Shown here: piece by piece, positions 17,196 to 24,623 of the stretch
Numbering within the stretch: the stretch's first letter is position 1
How the letters are laid out: every line of letters begins with the position of its first letter
DNA from: Planctomycetota bacterium
Lineage (GTDB): Bacteria; Planctomycetota; Phycisphaerae; Phycisphaerales; SM1A02
Reading direction: 5' to 3'
Assembly: GCA_003671075.1 (NCBI GenBank)
Contig: QWPT01000003.1
Location: 25,126-89,125, forward strand
Length of the DNA: 64,000 nt
Made by a program: the position numbers and the translations under genes
Notes under the pieces: model-generated
Databases searched by the model: none
What the model was told of the DNA's origin: nothing
Seen by the model: only the letters and a program-made list of their open reading frames with translations

Positions 17196-18710
17196 TCACG
17201 CGCCGAAGTGCACTGAATGAGCCGCTGAACCCGATGACCGTGCGAGCAACTGCCATCGACCGACGCTGTCTAGCGTTGGCGGAGAGAGAGGCGTAAAGCC
17301 TCCCACATGCTGCACGATCTGAAGGAGTTCATGCGCCGCGAACAAATGCGACGCCTTCCCACGACTTTCGAAACGCGCCACTCGCGCCCGGCTCCTCACG
17401 ATGAGGAGCCCGTCAGCAACCAGCAAACGCCTCGATTCCCTCAAGAGCCCGACAGGATTCCAATATCGCTCCACGCTGTCAAGTTGCGCCACAAATTTAA
17501 ATGAGGCAGTTTGGAGTCCTGAAGATGCTAGGTCGGAAACATAGCAACTTCTCAAGCATTTCGCCGTCGCTCCAAGACTTTTTGACTTTTCTGCGAGCGC
17601 TCGAATCGACGGCGCGTGCTCCTCGACGGCGGTCACTTCGATCCCGTCGCGCGCGCGAAGGAACGATGACAGTCCGCTCCGACATCCGAACACGGCCACT
17701 GGTCCGTCTACAAGTCGAAGCGCGGAGAGCTCGGCTGCAATCCCTGACTGCAGCGCAGGATCGGTGAGAAAGCGGTCCCATTCCGCACCCGGAGGAAGAT
17801 CGCCGAAGGATGCCGGGTCCCACGCGCGTGGACCATGAATGCCCGCGCGCTCCACCAGCGGCGTCCCCTTCCAGCGCTCCCAGACATCTGAGAGGTCAGG
17901 CGCGAGGCGATCGCAGCCCCATTTTTCACGAAACCGCTCGAGACTTCTCTGAAGACCCGCGCCCGTGTCGGCGGTGTTTGGTCGCCAATGCCGCTCGCCG
18001 TGAAAATGGCGGAACACGATGCGGGTGGTTGCAAGCGCGCGCCAACCCGCGAGGTTCAGCCTCATGGCGAGCTCCTCGGTCTGACCGCGCAACACGGTCT
18101 CGTCGTACCCGCCGACTTGCGTGATCGCGGCGCGACGCGATGCATGAAAACACCCCATCGCATGCTCGACCTCGACGACCTCGGGCAGCGCCGACTCGGG
18201 AAGGCCCTGGCCGAGGTGGTGGTAGCCGAGCGGGCTTAGGATCGCATCGCCGAGCGCGTGCACACGACCGTCGGGGAGTTTCTGCAGGCCGGTGACCACG
18301 GCCACCTGCGGATCGGCGTCGAGCAGCGCCACGCACTTGGCGACCCAGCACGGGGTTTCGAGGACGACATCGCCGTCGAGTCGGCAGATGTACTCGCCTT
18401 GGCTGTGCGCATGAAGCGCGTTCAGCACCTTCGAGAGCACGCCGGTATGCGCGAGCTCAACCAGCCGCACCATGGGCAGGCCCGCGCGCGGCGATCCTGC
18501 AGGCCAGAGCCGACGCGACCACGCGCGGGCGGTTTCGAGACTGTCGTCGGTGGATCCGTCGTCGGCGATGAGGATCTCGAGCTCAGTCGGGTCGTCGGCG
18601 AGCGTGCGCTCGAGGCTTTCCAGGAGTTTGCCCAGGAAATCACGGGTCCCGTCGCGCGAACTGGCGCGGCCGTTGTTGTAGTTCGGGATGATGACGGTCG
18701 CGCGCGGCAC
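17196..18710 (-). CDS. GT2 glycosyltransferase fused to a methyltransferase-like domain
   Basis: The product has 504 residues from a GTG at 18710 with GGAG just upstream. Residues 1-235 are a family 2 glycosyltransferase (ATVIIPNYNN, LIADDGSTDDS, CRLDGDVVLE with the metal-binding DxD, GGYDETVLRGQTEELAMRL). Residues from about 330 form a Rossmann-like domain (VAVFGCRSGLSSFLRARDGIEVTAVEEH, then AQLDSVERYWNPVGLLRESRRLL) that resembles SAM methyltransferases but lacks the usual GxGxG. It may modify a surface polysaccharide or be a degenerate MTase. It is divergent from the thioesterase gene. Confidence 0.7.
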   Translation of the reverse strand: MPRATVIIPNYNNGRASSRDGTRDFLGKLLESLERTLADDPTELEILIADDGSTDDSLETARAWSRRLWPAGSPRAGLPMVRLVELAHTGVLSKVLNALHAHSQGEYICRLDGDVVLETPCWVAKCVALLDADPQVAVVTGLQKLPDGRVHALGDAILSPLGYHHLGQGLPESALPEVVEVEHAMGCFHASRRAAITQVGGYDETVLRGQTEELAMRLNLAGWRALATTRIVFRHFHGERHWRPNTADTGAGLQRSLERFREKWGCDRLAPDLSDVWERWKGTPLVERAGIHGPRAWDPASFGDLPPGAEWDRFLTDPALQSGIAAELSALRLVDGPVAVFGCRSGLSSFLRARDGIEVTAVEEHAPSIRALAEKSKSLGATAKCLRSCYVSDLASSGLQTASFKFVAQLDSVERYWNPVGLLRESRRLLVADGLLIVRSRARVARFESRGKASHLFAAHELLQIVQHVGGFTPLSPPTLDSVGRWQLLARSSGSAAHSVHFGA

Positions 18711-18765
18711 CGCTCCGAGATCGGCAACTTCGCGCGCCGAACTGCAGAGGGCGCGAGTCGGCGGC

Positions 18766-18779
18766 TACCATCGCCGCCA
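18766..18779 (+). promoter_or_regulatory. -10 box of the thioesterase gene, leaderless
   Basis: TACCAT (18766-18771) ends 8 nt before the ATG at 18780; no ribosome site in the spacer. Confidence 0.45.
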
Positions 18780-19187
18780 ATGAGCGCAGACTTCCCTCCA
18801 GTAGAAGCCCCACGCCTCGCGTTGCGCGTGCTGATGATGCCGCGCGACACCAACCACCAGGGCACCATCTTCGGTGGAATCATTCTGGCGCACATCGACC
18901 AGGCGGGCTACATCGAGGCGCGGCGCCATGGACTGCATCGCTGGGTAACGGCGTGCATCGATCGCGTCGACTTCAAGGCGTCGGTGCACACTGGCGAGGT
19001 CATCGAACTCAAGACGCGCACGATTCGGCTCGGGCGCACCTCGGTTGCGATTCAGGTGCTGGTTGACGCCGAGCGCCTCGACGGAAGTTGGGCGCGGGTA
19101 ACCGAGGCGCAAATGACGATGGTCGCCGTCGACGATGCCGGCAAGGCGATGCCGTTTCGCGACTCGCCAACACCGGAGGCGCATTGA
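18780..19187 (+). CDS. Acyl-CoA thioesterase, hotdog fold (YciA-like)
   Basis: This enzyme hydrolyses acyl-CoA. It has 135 residues. The hotdog motif NHQGTIFGGIILAHIDQAG with its catalytic Asp, followed by VTACIDRVDFKASVHTGEVIELK and a beta strand with SVAIQVLV, is that of the YciA / BACH group. The longer open frame upstream is a shadow of the glycosyltransferase gene on the other strand. The TGA overlaps the TTG start of purN, so the two are coupled. Why a thioesterase is paired with purN is not clear. Confidence 0.85.
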   Translation: MSADFPPVEAPRLALRVLMMPRDTNHQGTIFGGIILAHIDQAGYIEARRHGLHRWVTACIDRVDFKASVHTGEVIELKTRTIRLGRTSVAIQVLVDAERLDGSWARVTEAQMTMVAVDDAGKAMPFRDSPTPEAH

Positions 19188-19825
19188 ACAGCGCGGCCAT
19201 CGGCGGCGAGCTTTGCGACGAGATCGGCGGCGTGCGACTCGGCGTGCTTATCTCCGCCGGCGGGCGCAGCGCGATGAACATCCACGACGCGTGCATGAGC
19301 GGCGAACTGGGTGATGCGCGCATCGCGATCGTGATCGCGCATCGCGAGGAAATTGAGGGTGTCGCCCGTTGCCGCGCCGCGGGCCTTCGCGTTGCGGTCT
19401 TGGCGCAAGGCGATGCGCAAGCCGACGCGCTCGATGACCGCATCGACGCTGCACTGGCGGCGGCGAAGGTCGATCTCGTCTGCCTTGCTGGCTATCTCCG
19501 CCACTTTCGCGTGGGTGAACGCTGGCGCGGTCGGACACTGAACATCCACCCCGGGCTGTTGCCGGACTTCGGCGGACCCGGCATGTTCGGGCTGCATGTT
19601 CACCGCGCCGTGCTCGCCGCCGGAAGCTCACAGAGTGGTTGCACTGTGCACGAGGTCGACGAGCAATACGACCACGGAACTGTGATTCTCCAGCGAAAGT
19701 GCCCGGTTCTTGCCAACGACACCGCGCAATCGCTGGCCGAGCGCGTATTCAAAGAAGAATGCGTCGCCTACCCGCAAGCCATCCGACAAGTGCTTGCGGC
19801 CGTGCGCGCGGGCGTGAAGGCATGA
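19184..19825 (+). CDS. purN: Phosphoribosylglycinamide formyltransferase
   Basis: This enzyme transfers a formyl group from 10-formyl-THF to GAR in purine synthesis. It has 213 residues from TTG 19184, which overlaps the thioesterase stop (TTGA) and has GGAGG four nt upstream. The catalytic Asn and His are in LNIHPGLLPDFGGPGMFG, and the catalytic Asp is in VDEQYDHGTVI. RLGVLISAGGRSAMN marks the N-terminus. Its TGA overlaps the ATG of the next gene (ATGA). Confidence 0.92.
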   Translation: MNSAAIGGELCDEIGGVRLGVLISAGGRSAMNIHDACMSGELGDARIAIVIAHREEIEGVARCRAAGLRVAVLAQGDAQADALDDRIDAALAAAKVDLVCLAGYLRHFRVGERWRGRTLNIHPGLLPDFGGPGMFGLHVHRAVLAAGSSQSGCTVHEVDEQYDHGTVILQRKCPVLANDTAQSLAERVFKEECVAYPQAIRQVLAAVRAGVKA

Positions 19826-19857
19826 TTGGTCGCATGATTGGTCGCATGATTCATCGC
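19822..19857 (+). repeat. 12-bp tandem repeat over a start codon
   Basis: Three units of atgattggtcgc begin exactly at the overlapping stop/start of purN and the peptidase gene, giving three in-frame ATG codons (M-I-G-R three times). Confidence 0.9.
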
Positions 19858-21375
19858 ACGAACTTCGCCCAACTGCTCCGCGCCGCCATGGTCGGCGCCG
19901 TTCTCATCGCGGCTTCGTTCCTGACCGCGCCGCTTGCCGCCGCCGATCCTCCGTCGCCCCCCGCCGACATCCGTGAATCCCCCGCCGATCTGCTCGACCG
20001 TCTCTTGCGCGCGCGTCGATTCGACGAGGCGCAGCGGCTTATGCAGCGCCGCATGGACGATGGCGACCGCGACCCCGTGCTCCTCTACAACTCGGCCTGT
20101 GCGCTCGCACAACTCGGCCAGCTTCAGGCCGCCGAGAAACGCCTGCTCGAATGCGTCAAGGCGGGCTTTCGCGACTTTGACGCGATGGAGGCGGACGATG
20201 ACCTCGAGCCCGTGCGCGCTTCGCGCACCTACGAAGCGATCATGGAGGCGCGCACGGCGATCGACGCGCGCGCGCCGAGCGCCCTCGCGCCACGCCCGCG
20301 TCGTAAGACACTCGTTCCCGATCCGGTCGCGCAATGGAAGTCCGACCATCCTGAGGAATACCGCTCCGACAAGGGATACCGCTACGACCACGGCGAAGAG
20401 GGCAATGGCGGCGAGAACCTCGTGTACGCGACCTTTCTCGACGAAGCTTCGCACGCGCGCATGAAGCGCATGCTCGACGAACTTGCCACTCATTTGCGCC
20501 GCGCCTATTTCGGCAAGCCGCCCGAGGACATCGTGCTCGTCGCCATCGTTCGGCCTGCGGACGCCAAGAAATACCTTGAGCGCGCTGAGGTGCGCGGGAT
20601 GTATCTGCACAGCGCGCGCCGACTGGTCTCACGCGACGCGGGGCAGAGTTTGCAGCATGAATTCGTTCATCTCCTGCACTTTGCCCAGATGGAGCGCATC
20701 GGCCAACGCCATCCCATTTGGGTGCAAGAAGGCCTCGCTAGTTTGTATGAAGACTACGAGTTTCGCGCCGACGGCAGCGTTGAGTTCCATCCGAACATCC
20801 GCTTCAACATCGCCCGCAGGCAAGTCGTTTCCAAGACCGCCAAGCATTGGGACCAACTCTTCGCGCTCTCGGGCGAGGCGTTCATGCAGGACGCTGAGCG
20901 GCTGTACCCCGAGGTTCGTTCGATCTTCGAGTTTTTTGCTCGCGAAAAAAAGCTCGAGGAGTTCTATCGCCAGCTTTGCAACACGGCAACCACTGATCCC
21001 GACGGCTCGAGCGCGGTCGAGAAGGCATTCGGCGAGCCGTTGGCGCGCGTCGAGGACCGATGGCGCAAATGGATGATCGAGCGCGGCGCGATCGACGACA
21101 GCATCGATCAGAACGACGCGTCGCTGGGAATCACCGTCGACGACGCGGGCGACGGAGTGCGCATCCGCTCGTTCGTGTTGAAATCAGCGGCAAAAGCAGC
21201 GGGACTTCGCGTGGGCGATGTCATCTTCGAAGTCGGTGGCTCGCCCGTGCGCAATCGCGACGAGATGCAGCTCGCGGTCGCACGCCTTGTCATCAGCACG
21301 CCGGTTGAAGTGAAATTTCGCCGCGACGAACAAGAACTCACGCTGCCGGTGTCGCCGCGTGCGCTCGGACGATGA
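19822..21375 (+). CDS. Exported zinc metallopeptidase-like protein with PDZ domain
   Basis: The product has 517 residues. After the repeat MIGRMIGRMIHR comes a signal peptide (hydrophobic AAMVGAVLIAASFLTAPLAAA, cleavage near residue 40). A TPR-like helical part follows (residues 55-115, AEKRLLECVKAG). The peptidase part holds HEFVH at 279-283 and Glu303 in WVQEGLASLYE, the layout of gluzincin peptidases of the MA type. A PDZ domain closes the protein (LGITVDDAGDGVRIRS to VEVKFRRDEQEL). It starts at an ATGA overlap with purN. The role is probably cell-envelope proteolysis; substrates are unknown. Confidence 0.75.
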   Translation: MIGRMIGRMIHRTNFAQLLRAAMVGAVLIAASFLTAPLAAADPPSPPADIRESPADLLDRLLRARRFDEAQRLMQRRMDDGDRDPVLLYNSACALAQLGQLQAAEKRLLECVKAGFRDFDAMEADDDLEPVRASRTYEAIMEARTAIDARAPSALAPRPRRKTLVPDPVAQWKSDHPEEYRSDKGYRYDHGEEGNGGENLVYATFLDEASHARMKRMLDELATHLRRAYFGKPPEDIVLVAIVRPADAKKYLERAEVRGMYLHSARRLVSRDAGQSLQHEFVHLLHFAQMERIGQRHPIWVQEGLASLYEDYEFRADGSVEFHPNIRFNIARRQVVSKTAKHWDQLFALSGEAFMQDAERLYPEVRSIFEFFAREKKLEEFYRQLCNTATTDPDGSSAVEKAFGEPLARVEDRWRKWMIERGAIDDSIDQNDASLGITVDDAGDGVRIRSFVLKSAAKAAGLRVGDVIFEVGGSPVRNRDEMQLAVARLVISTPVEVKFRRDEQELTLPVSPRALGR

Positions 21376-21425
21376 CGCATCCGAGCGATGACGGATCCGA
21401 GCGATGACGGATCCTGGCGATGACC
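21371..21425. repeat. 16-bp tandem repeat at the peptidase stop codon
   Basis: Three and a half units of gatgacggatccgagc; the stop codon TGA (21373-21375) is in the first unit. Confidence 0.9.
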
Positions 21426-21462
21426 ATCACACGAAACCTCGCGCGCGCAAACGCCTGATTGC

Positions 21463-21474
21463 TACACTCGCTTC
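21463..21474 (+). promoter_or_regulatory. Extended -10 box of the DUF502 gene, leaderless
   Basis: TGCTACACT, with the TACACT hexamer at 21463-21468, ends 6 nt before the ATG at 21475. The TGn extension may replace the -35 box, which is not apparent. Confidence 0.5.
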
Positions 21475-22329
21475 ATGAGTCAATCGCCGTCCAAAGGCAC
21501 CATTTCCATGCCAATCAAACGCCACGGTGCTGGGCGTTTTTTCATTCGCGGACTCGGTGTCGTTCTACCCAGCGTGCTCACGCTGTGGATCTTGGTGGCG
21601 GCGTTCCGCTTCATCGACAGCAACATCGCCGCACCAATCAACGCGGGCGTCCGTCTGGCCATCGCCACCGCCGCCGACACTGGTTCGATCGACCGTTTCC
21701 TGCCAACCGAAGATGAGATCGTCCGCGAGCAGGACCTCGCCAAGCGCAATCGACTTGACCCCAGCCGCGCCAACGCCGTGTCGCGCGCGACCCGCACCAA
21801 TGTCGACGCCTGGTGGTCGGCGCGCTGGTATCTCGAACTCGTCGGCCTGGCCTTGGCGATCGTCGCCGTCTACCTGCTCGGCCGTTTGGTCGGCGGATTC
21901 CTCGGACGCAAGTTACTTTCGGCATTTGAGGCGGGGCTGCTGACCGTGCCCGGCATACGCTCGGTGTACCCCGCGCTCAAGCAGGTGGTCGAGTTCCTAT
22001 TTGGCAGCGGAAAGCAACGATTCAACTTTAATCGCGTGGTTCTCGTCGAGTATCCGCGCGCAGGAATGTGGTCGATAGGCCTCGTGACTGGCGATGCGCC
22101 CAAGGAACTCGTACCAATCGTTGGCGATAGCCTGACCGTGTTCATGCCCAACTCCCCCACCCCATTCACGGGCTGGACCATCACCGTCCCCCGCTCCGAA
22201 GTCCGCGAGGTTTCCCTCACCATCGACGAGGCGCTTCGCTACCTTGTGTCCGCTGGCGTCATCGTCCCTGAAGGCAAGCAGCCCACGGATGGCGAGCCAG
22301 GAAGTTCAAACAACCATCAGCGTCAGTGA
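21475..22329 (+). CDS. DUF502 family membrane protein
   Basis: The product has 284 residues. There are two transmembrane segments: residues 22-50 (FFIRGLGVVLPSVLTLWILV) and 118-142 (LELVGLALAIVAVYLLGRLVGG). The family pattern is clear after the second: PGIRSVYPALKQVVEFLFG, VVLVEYPRAGMWSIGLVTG, VFMPNSPTPFTGWTITVPRSEV and the C-terminal TIDEALRYLVSAGVIVP. The function of DUF502 is unknown; it may help membrane protein or envelope homeostasis. A 60-residue loop between the TMs is longer than in most members. It starts the cluster with hpf, ptsN and ptsH. Confidence 0.85.
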   Translation: MSQSPSKGTISMPIKRHGAGRFFIRGLGVVLPSVLTLWILVAAFRFIDSNIAAPINAGVRLAIATAADTGSIDRFLPTEDEIVREQDLAKRNRLDPSRANAVSRATRTNVDAWWSARWYLELVGLALAIVAVYLLGRLVGGFLGRKLLSAFEAGLLTVPGIRSVYPALKQVVEFLFGSGKQRFNFNRVVLVEYPRAGMWSIGLVTGDAPKELVPIVGDSLTVFMPNSPTPFTGWTITVPRSEVREVSLTIDEALRYLVSAGVIVPEGKQPTDGEPGSSNNHQRQ

Positions 22330-22339
22330 AAGGTTCATC

Positions 22340-22642
22340 ATGCAGATCAATGTGAAGGGCAAGCACCTCGAGATCACCGAAGCCATCGACGCCTATGTGC
22401 GAACGAAGTCAGAGAAGTTCGTCCGCTACTTCGACAAGGTGCAGTCGATCAACTGCGTCATTGAGAAGGAGCCAAATGGCTTCCATGTCGAGTTCATCGT
22501 TGCTGTCGAGCATCACGAGGACTTCATCGTCAACCAGCGCAATGCAGATCTCTACGCCGCCATCGACCTCGCCGTCGACCGCGAGTCCCGCCAACTCGCC
22601 GAGCACAAGAGCCGCACCCGCGATCACAAGCACCACCAGTGA
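22340..22642 (+). CDS. hpf: Ribosome hibernation promoting factor, short form
   Basis: This protein binds the small ribosomal subunit in stationary phase and blocks translation. It has 100 residues from ATG 22340, with AAGG upstream; upstream in-frame codons overlap DUF502. The motifs INVKGKHLEITEAIDAYVRTKSEKFVRYFDKV and DLYAAIDLAVDRESRQLAEHKSR are those of the HPF/YfiA family. It lacks the C-terminal dimerisation domain of long HPF, so it is the short type. The linkage hpf-ptsN-ptsH resembles the rpoN-downstream cluster of Proteobacteria without rpoN. Confidence 0.92.
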   Translation: MQINVKGKHLEITEAIDAYVRTKSEKFVRYFDKVQSINCVIEKEPNGFHVEFIVAVEHHEDFIVNQRNADLYAAIDLAVDRESRQLAEHKSRTRDHKHHQ

Positions 22643-22694
22643 GTCAGCGATCACACCCGCGTTCCCCACGCCTGCATCAGCCTGCGAGACCGCT

Positions 22695-23171
22695 ATGAAA
22701 CTCCGAGATATCGTCGTAGAAAAAGCCATCGTCACCAACCTCGTCGCCACCAAGCGCGACGATGCGATCAAGGAGTTGCTTGATGCGCTGGTGACGAGCG
22801 GCAAGGTGTCCGCCGACATGCGCGACACCTTCGCCAAGTCGATCATCGCGCGCGAGAACAAGGGTTCGACCGGACTGAACCATGGTGTTGCGATTCCGCA
22901 CACCAAGACCACCACGGTAAAGACGCCGCTGGCCGCGATCGGCGTGAGCCGCGGCGGCGTCGAGTTCAATTCACTCGACAAGCAACCGGTGTTCTCCATC
23001 TTTCTGCTGGTTTCGCCCGAGGACAAGCCTGAACTGCATCTCGATGCGATTCAGGCCATCTTCTCCCACCTTTCCAAAGACCAGTTCCGACGGTTCCTGC
23101 GCCAAGCGACAACCGTCAAGGATGTCGTCACGCTGCTCGACGAGGCGGACGCGGGCCAGGCTGCGCGCTGA
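22695..23171 (+). CDS. ptsN: PTS IIA-like nitrogen-regulatory protein
   Basis: This is a phosphoryl acceptor of the nitrogen/regulatory PTS. It has 158 residues from ATG 22695. The active His69 is in LNHGVAIPHTK. FSIFLLVSPEDKPELHLDAIQAIFSHLSKDQFRRFL is the family core. It precedes ptsH by six bases, so an EIIA-HPr relay is likely. No EIIB/EIIC permease and no EI gene is in this window, which suggests a regulatory rather than sugar transport PTS. Confidence 0.9.
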   Translation: MKLRDIVVEKAIVTNLVATKRDDAIKELLDALVTSGKVSADMRDTFAKSIIARENKGSTGLNHGVAIPHTKTTTVKTPLAAIGVSRGGVEFNSLDKQPVFSIFLLVSPEDKPELHLDAIQAIFSHLSKDQFRRFLRQATTVKDVVTLLDEADAGQAAR

Positions 23172-23177
23172 TCGACC

Positions 23178-23453
23178 ATGCGTGCGGCAACGACGACCAT
23201 CGTCAACCGGCTCGGGCTGCACGCGCGGCCGGCGATGACATTCGTTGAGGAAGCATCGCGCTTCATCGCCGAGATCACCGTGCGCAAATGCTGCGAAGGC
23301 GAGACGGTCGACGGCAAGTCCATCTTGCAGATGCTGATGCTCGCCGGCACCTGCGGAACGCTGATCGAGATCACCGCCGACGGCACCGATGAGAACGATG
23401 CGCTTGCGGCGTTGGTGCGCTTAGTCGAGTTGAGGTTCGGCGAGGACGAGTAG
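23178..23453 (+). CDS. ptsH: HPr phosphocarrier protein
   Basis: This small carrier passes phosphate from enzyme I to EIIA proteins. It has 91 residues. The phosphorylated His15 is in NRLGLHARPA. A Ser at position 48 (DGKSILQML) is in the place of the HPr-kinase target Ser46, so control by HprK is possible. KCCEG with two Cys is unusual between strands. It ends the DUF502-hpf-ptsN-ptsH cluster and faces gpsA. Confidence 0.93.
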   Translation: MRAATTTIVNRLGLHARPAMTFVEEASRFIAEITVRKCCEGETVDGKSILQMLMLAGTCGTLIEITADGTDENDALAALVRLVELRFGEDE

Positions 23454-23456
23454 CCG

Positions 23457-23473
23457 TTGGTTCGCAGAACCAA
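23457..23473. terminator. Hairpin between convergent ptsH and gpsA
   Basis: ttggttc and gaaccaa form a perfect 7-bp stem with a 3-nt loop. A U-run is lacking, so termination strength is uncertain, but position between convergent genes fits a two-way terminator. Confidence 0.5.
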
Positions 23474-23482
23474 TCGATGCGC

Positions 23483-24490
23483 TTAACCGATTCGTTCAGT
23501 GGTGCTCGCGCGGCGCATGAGTTGAAACAGCGCCTCGTGAGGATCGAGGCCGTTGAAGACAATCGCGTCGACCGCTTCGCAGATCGGGAGTTCGATGCCA
23601 TGGCGGCGCGCGAGACTGACCAGCGCGCGCGCGGTGGGAACGCCCTCGACCACGGAAATCGTGCGGGAAAGCGCGTCGTGCACCTTCTCGCCTCGACCTA
23701 GGCGCTCGCCGAAACTTCGGTTTCGGCCTTCAGGTGCGAAGCAGGTGGTGGCGAGATCGCCAGCGCCGGCGACACCGAAGAATGTCTCAACCTTGCCACC
23801 GAGGGCAACACCGATGCGCGCGATTTCCGCGAGTCCACGCGCCAGAAGCGCGCTCTTGGCGTTGGTTCCGAGGCCCATGCCATCGGCGACGCCCGCCGCA
23901 ATGGCGATGACATTCTTGCACGCGCCCGCGAGTTCGACGCCGATCAGATCGTTCGACTGGTAGACCTTGGTCCACGGTGAAGTGAACACCGCCTGCACAC
24001 GCGCGCAAAGTTGGGCGTCATGGCTCGCGGCAACCAGCACCGCGGGAAGCCTTCGCGCAAGTTCGGCCGCGATGGTCGGGCCACTGAGCGCCGCAATCGG
24101 TCGCGCTCCGCAAGCCTCGGCGAGGATGTCGCACGGCAGGCGGAACGAATCGACCTCGATGCCCTTGGCAATGCTGACCACGGGGACCCCGGGCGCGATC
24201 CACGGCGCCATCGCCGCAAAGGTTGCGCCGATGTACTGGGTGGGAATGGCGCAAACCACGAGCGTTGCGTCGGCCAGCATCGAAGCGTCGGAAGTAACGC
24301 GCAGCTGCGCGGGCAGCGTGAAACCGGGAAGACGCGGGCTGGTTCGAGCGGCCGCGAGTTTCTCGCTCACGGCCGCGAATGGCGAGATCAGAGTGGTGGT
24401 GATGCCTCGGACGGCGAGGATGTCGCTGAGAACCAGCGCCATCTGCCCGTCGCCGACGAGCGCCACATGTTCACGGGTAGCCTGTTGCAC
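23483..24490 (-). CDS. gpsA: Glycerol-3-phosphate dehydrogenase [NAD(P)+]
   Basis: This enzyme reduces dihydroxyacetone phosphate to glycerol-3-phosphate for phospholipids, upstream of plsC. It has 335 residues from GTG 24490; an in-frame ATG at 24511 adds seven. The N-terminal Rossmann region reads HVALVGDGQMALVLSDILA, where the usual GxGxxG has become GDGQMA. Further motifs are AIPTQY, VSIAKGIE, LSGPTIAAELARRLP, ELAGACKNVIAIAAGVADGMGLGTNAKSALL and GVAGAGDLATTC. A ccccgc/gcgggg hairpin lies at the start region. The altered nucleotide-binding loop deserves a check of cofactor preference. Confidence 0.88.
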   Translation of the reverse strand: MQQATREHVALVGDGQMALVLSDILAVRGITTTLISPFAAVSEKLAAARTSPRLPGFTLPAQLRVTSDASMLADATLVVCAIPTQYIGATFAAMAPWIAPGVPVVSIAKGIEVDSFRLPCDILAEACGARPIAALSGPTIAAELARRLPAVLVAASHDAQLCARVQAVFTSPWTKVYQSNDLIGVELAGACKNVIAIAAGVADGMGLGTNAKSALLARGLAEIARIGVALGGKVETFFGVAGAGDLATTCFAPEGRNRSFGERLGRGEKVHDALSRTISVVEGVPTARALVSLARRHGIELPICEAVDAIVFNGLDPHEALFQLMRRASTTERIG

Positions 24491-24623
24491 CCCCGCAGGA
24501 TAGCGGGGCATTGCGCGGATGAGTCCGCATGTCCTCATCGCGACGGTCTTTGACCGAGCGGCGTCGAACAAGCCGCTCGATGGCCCGTAGGCTCTGCTAC
24601 GCTTCGAACTCGCGGATTGCACT

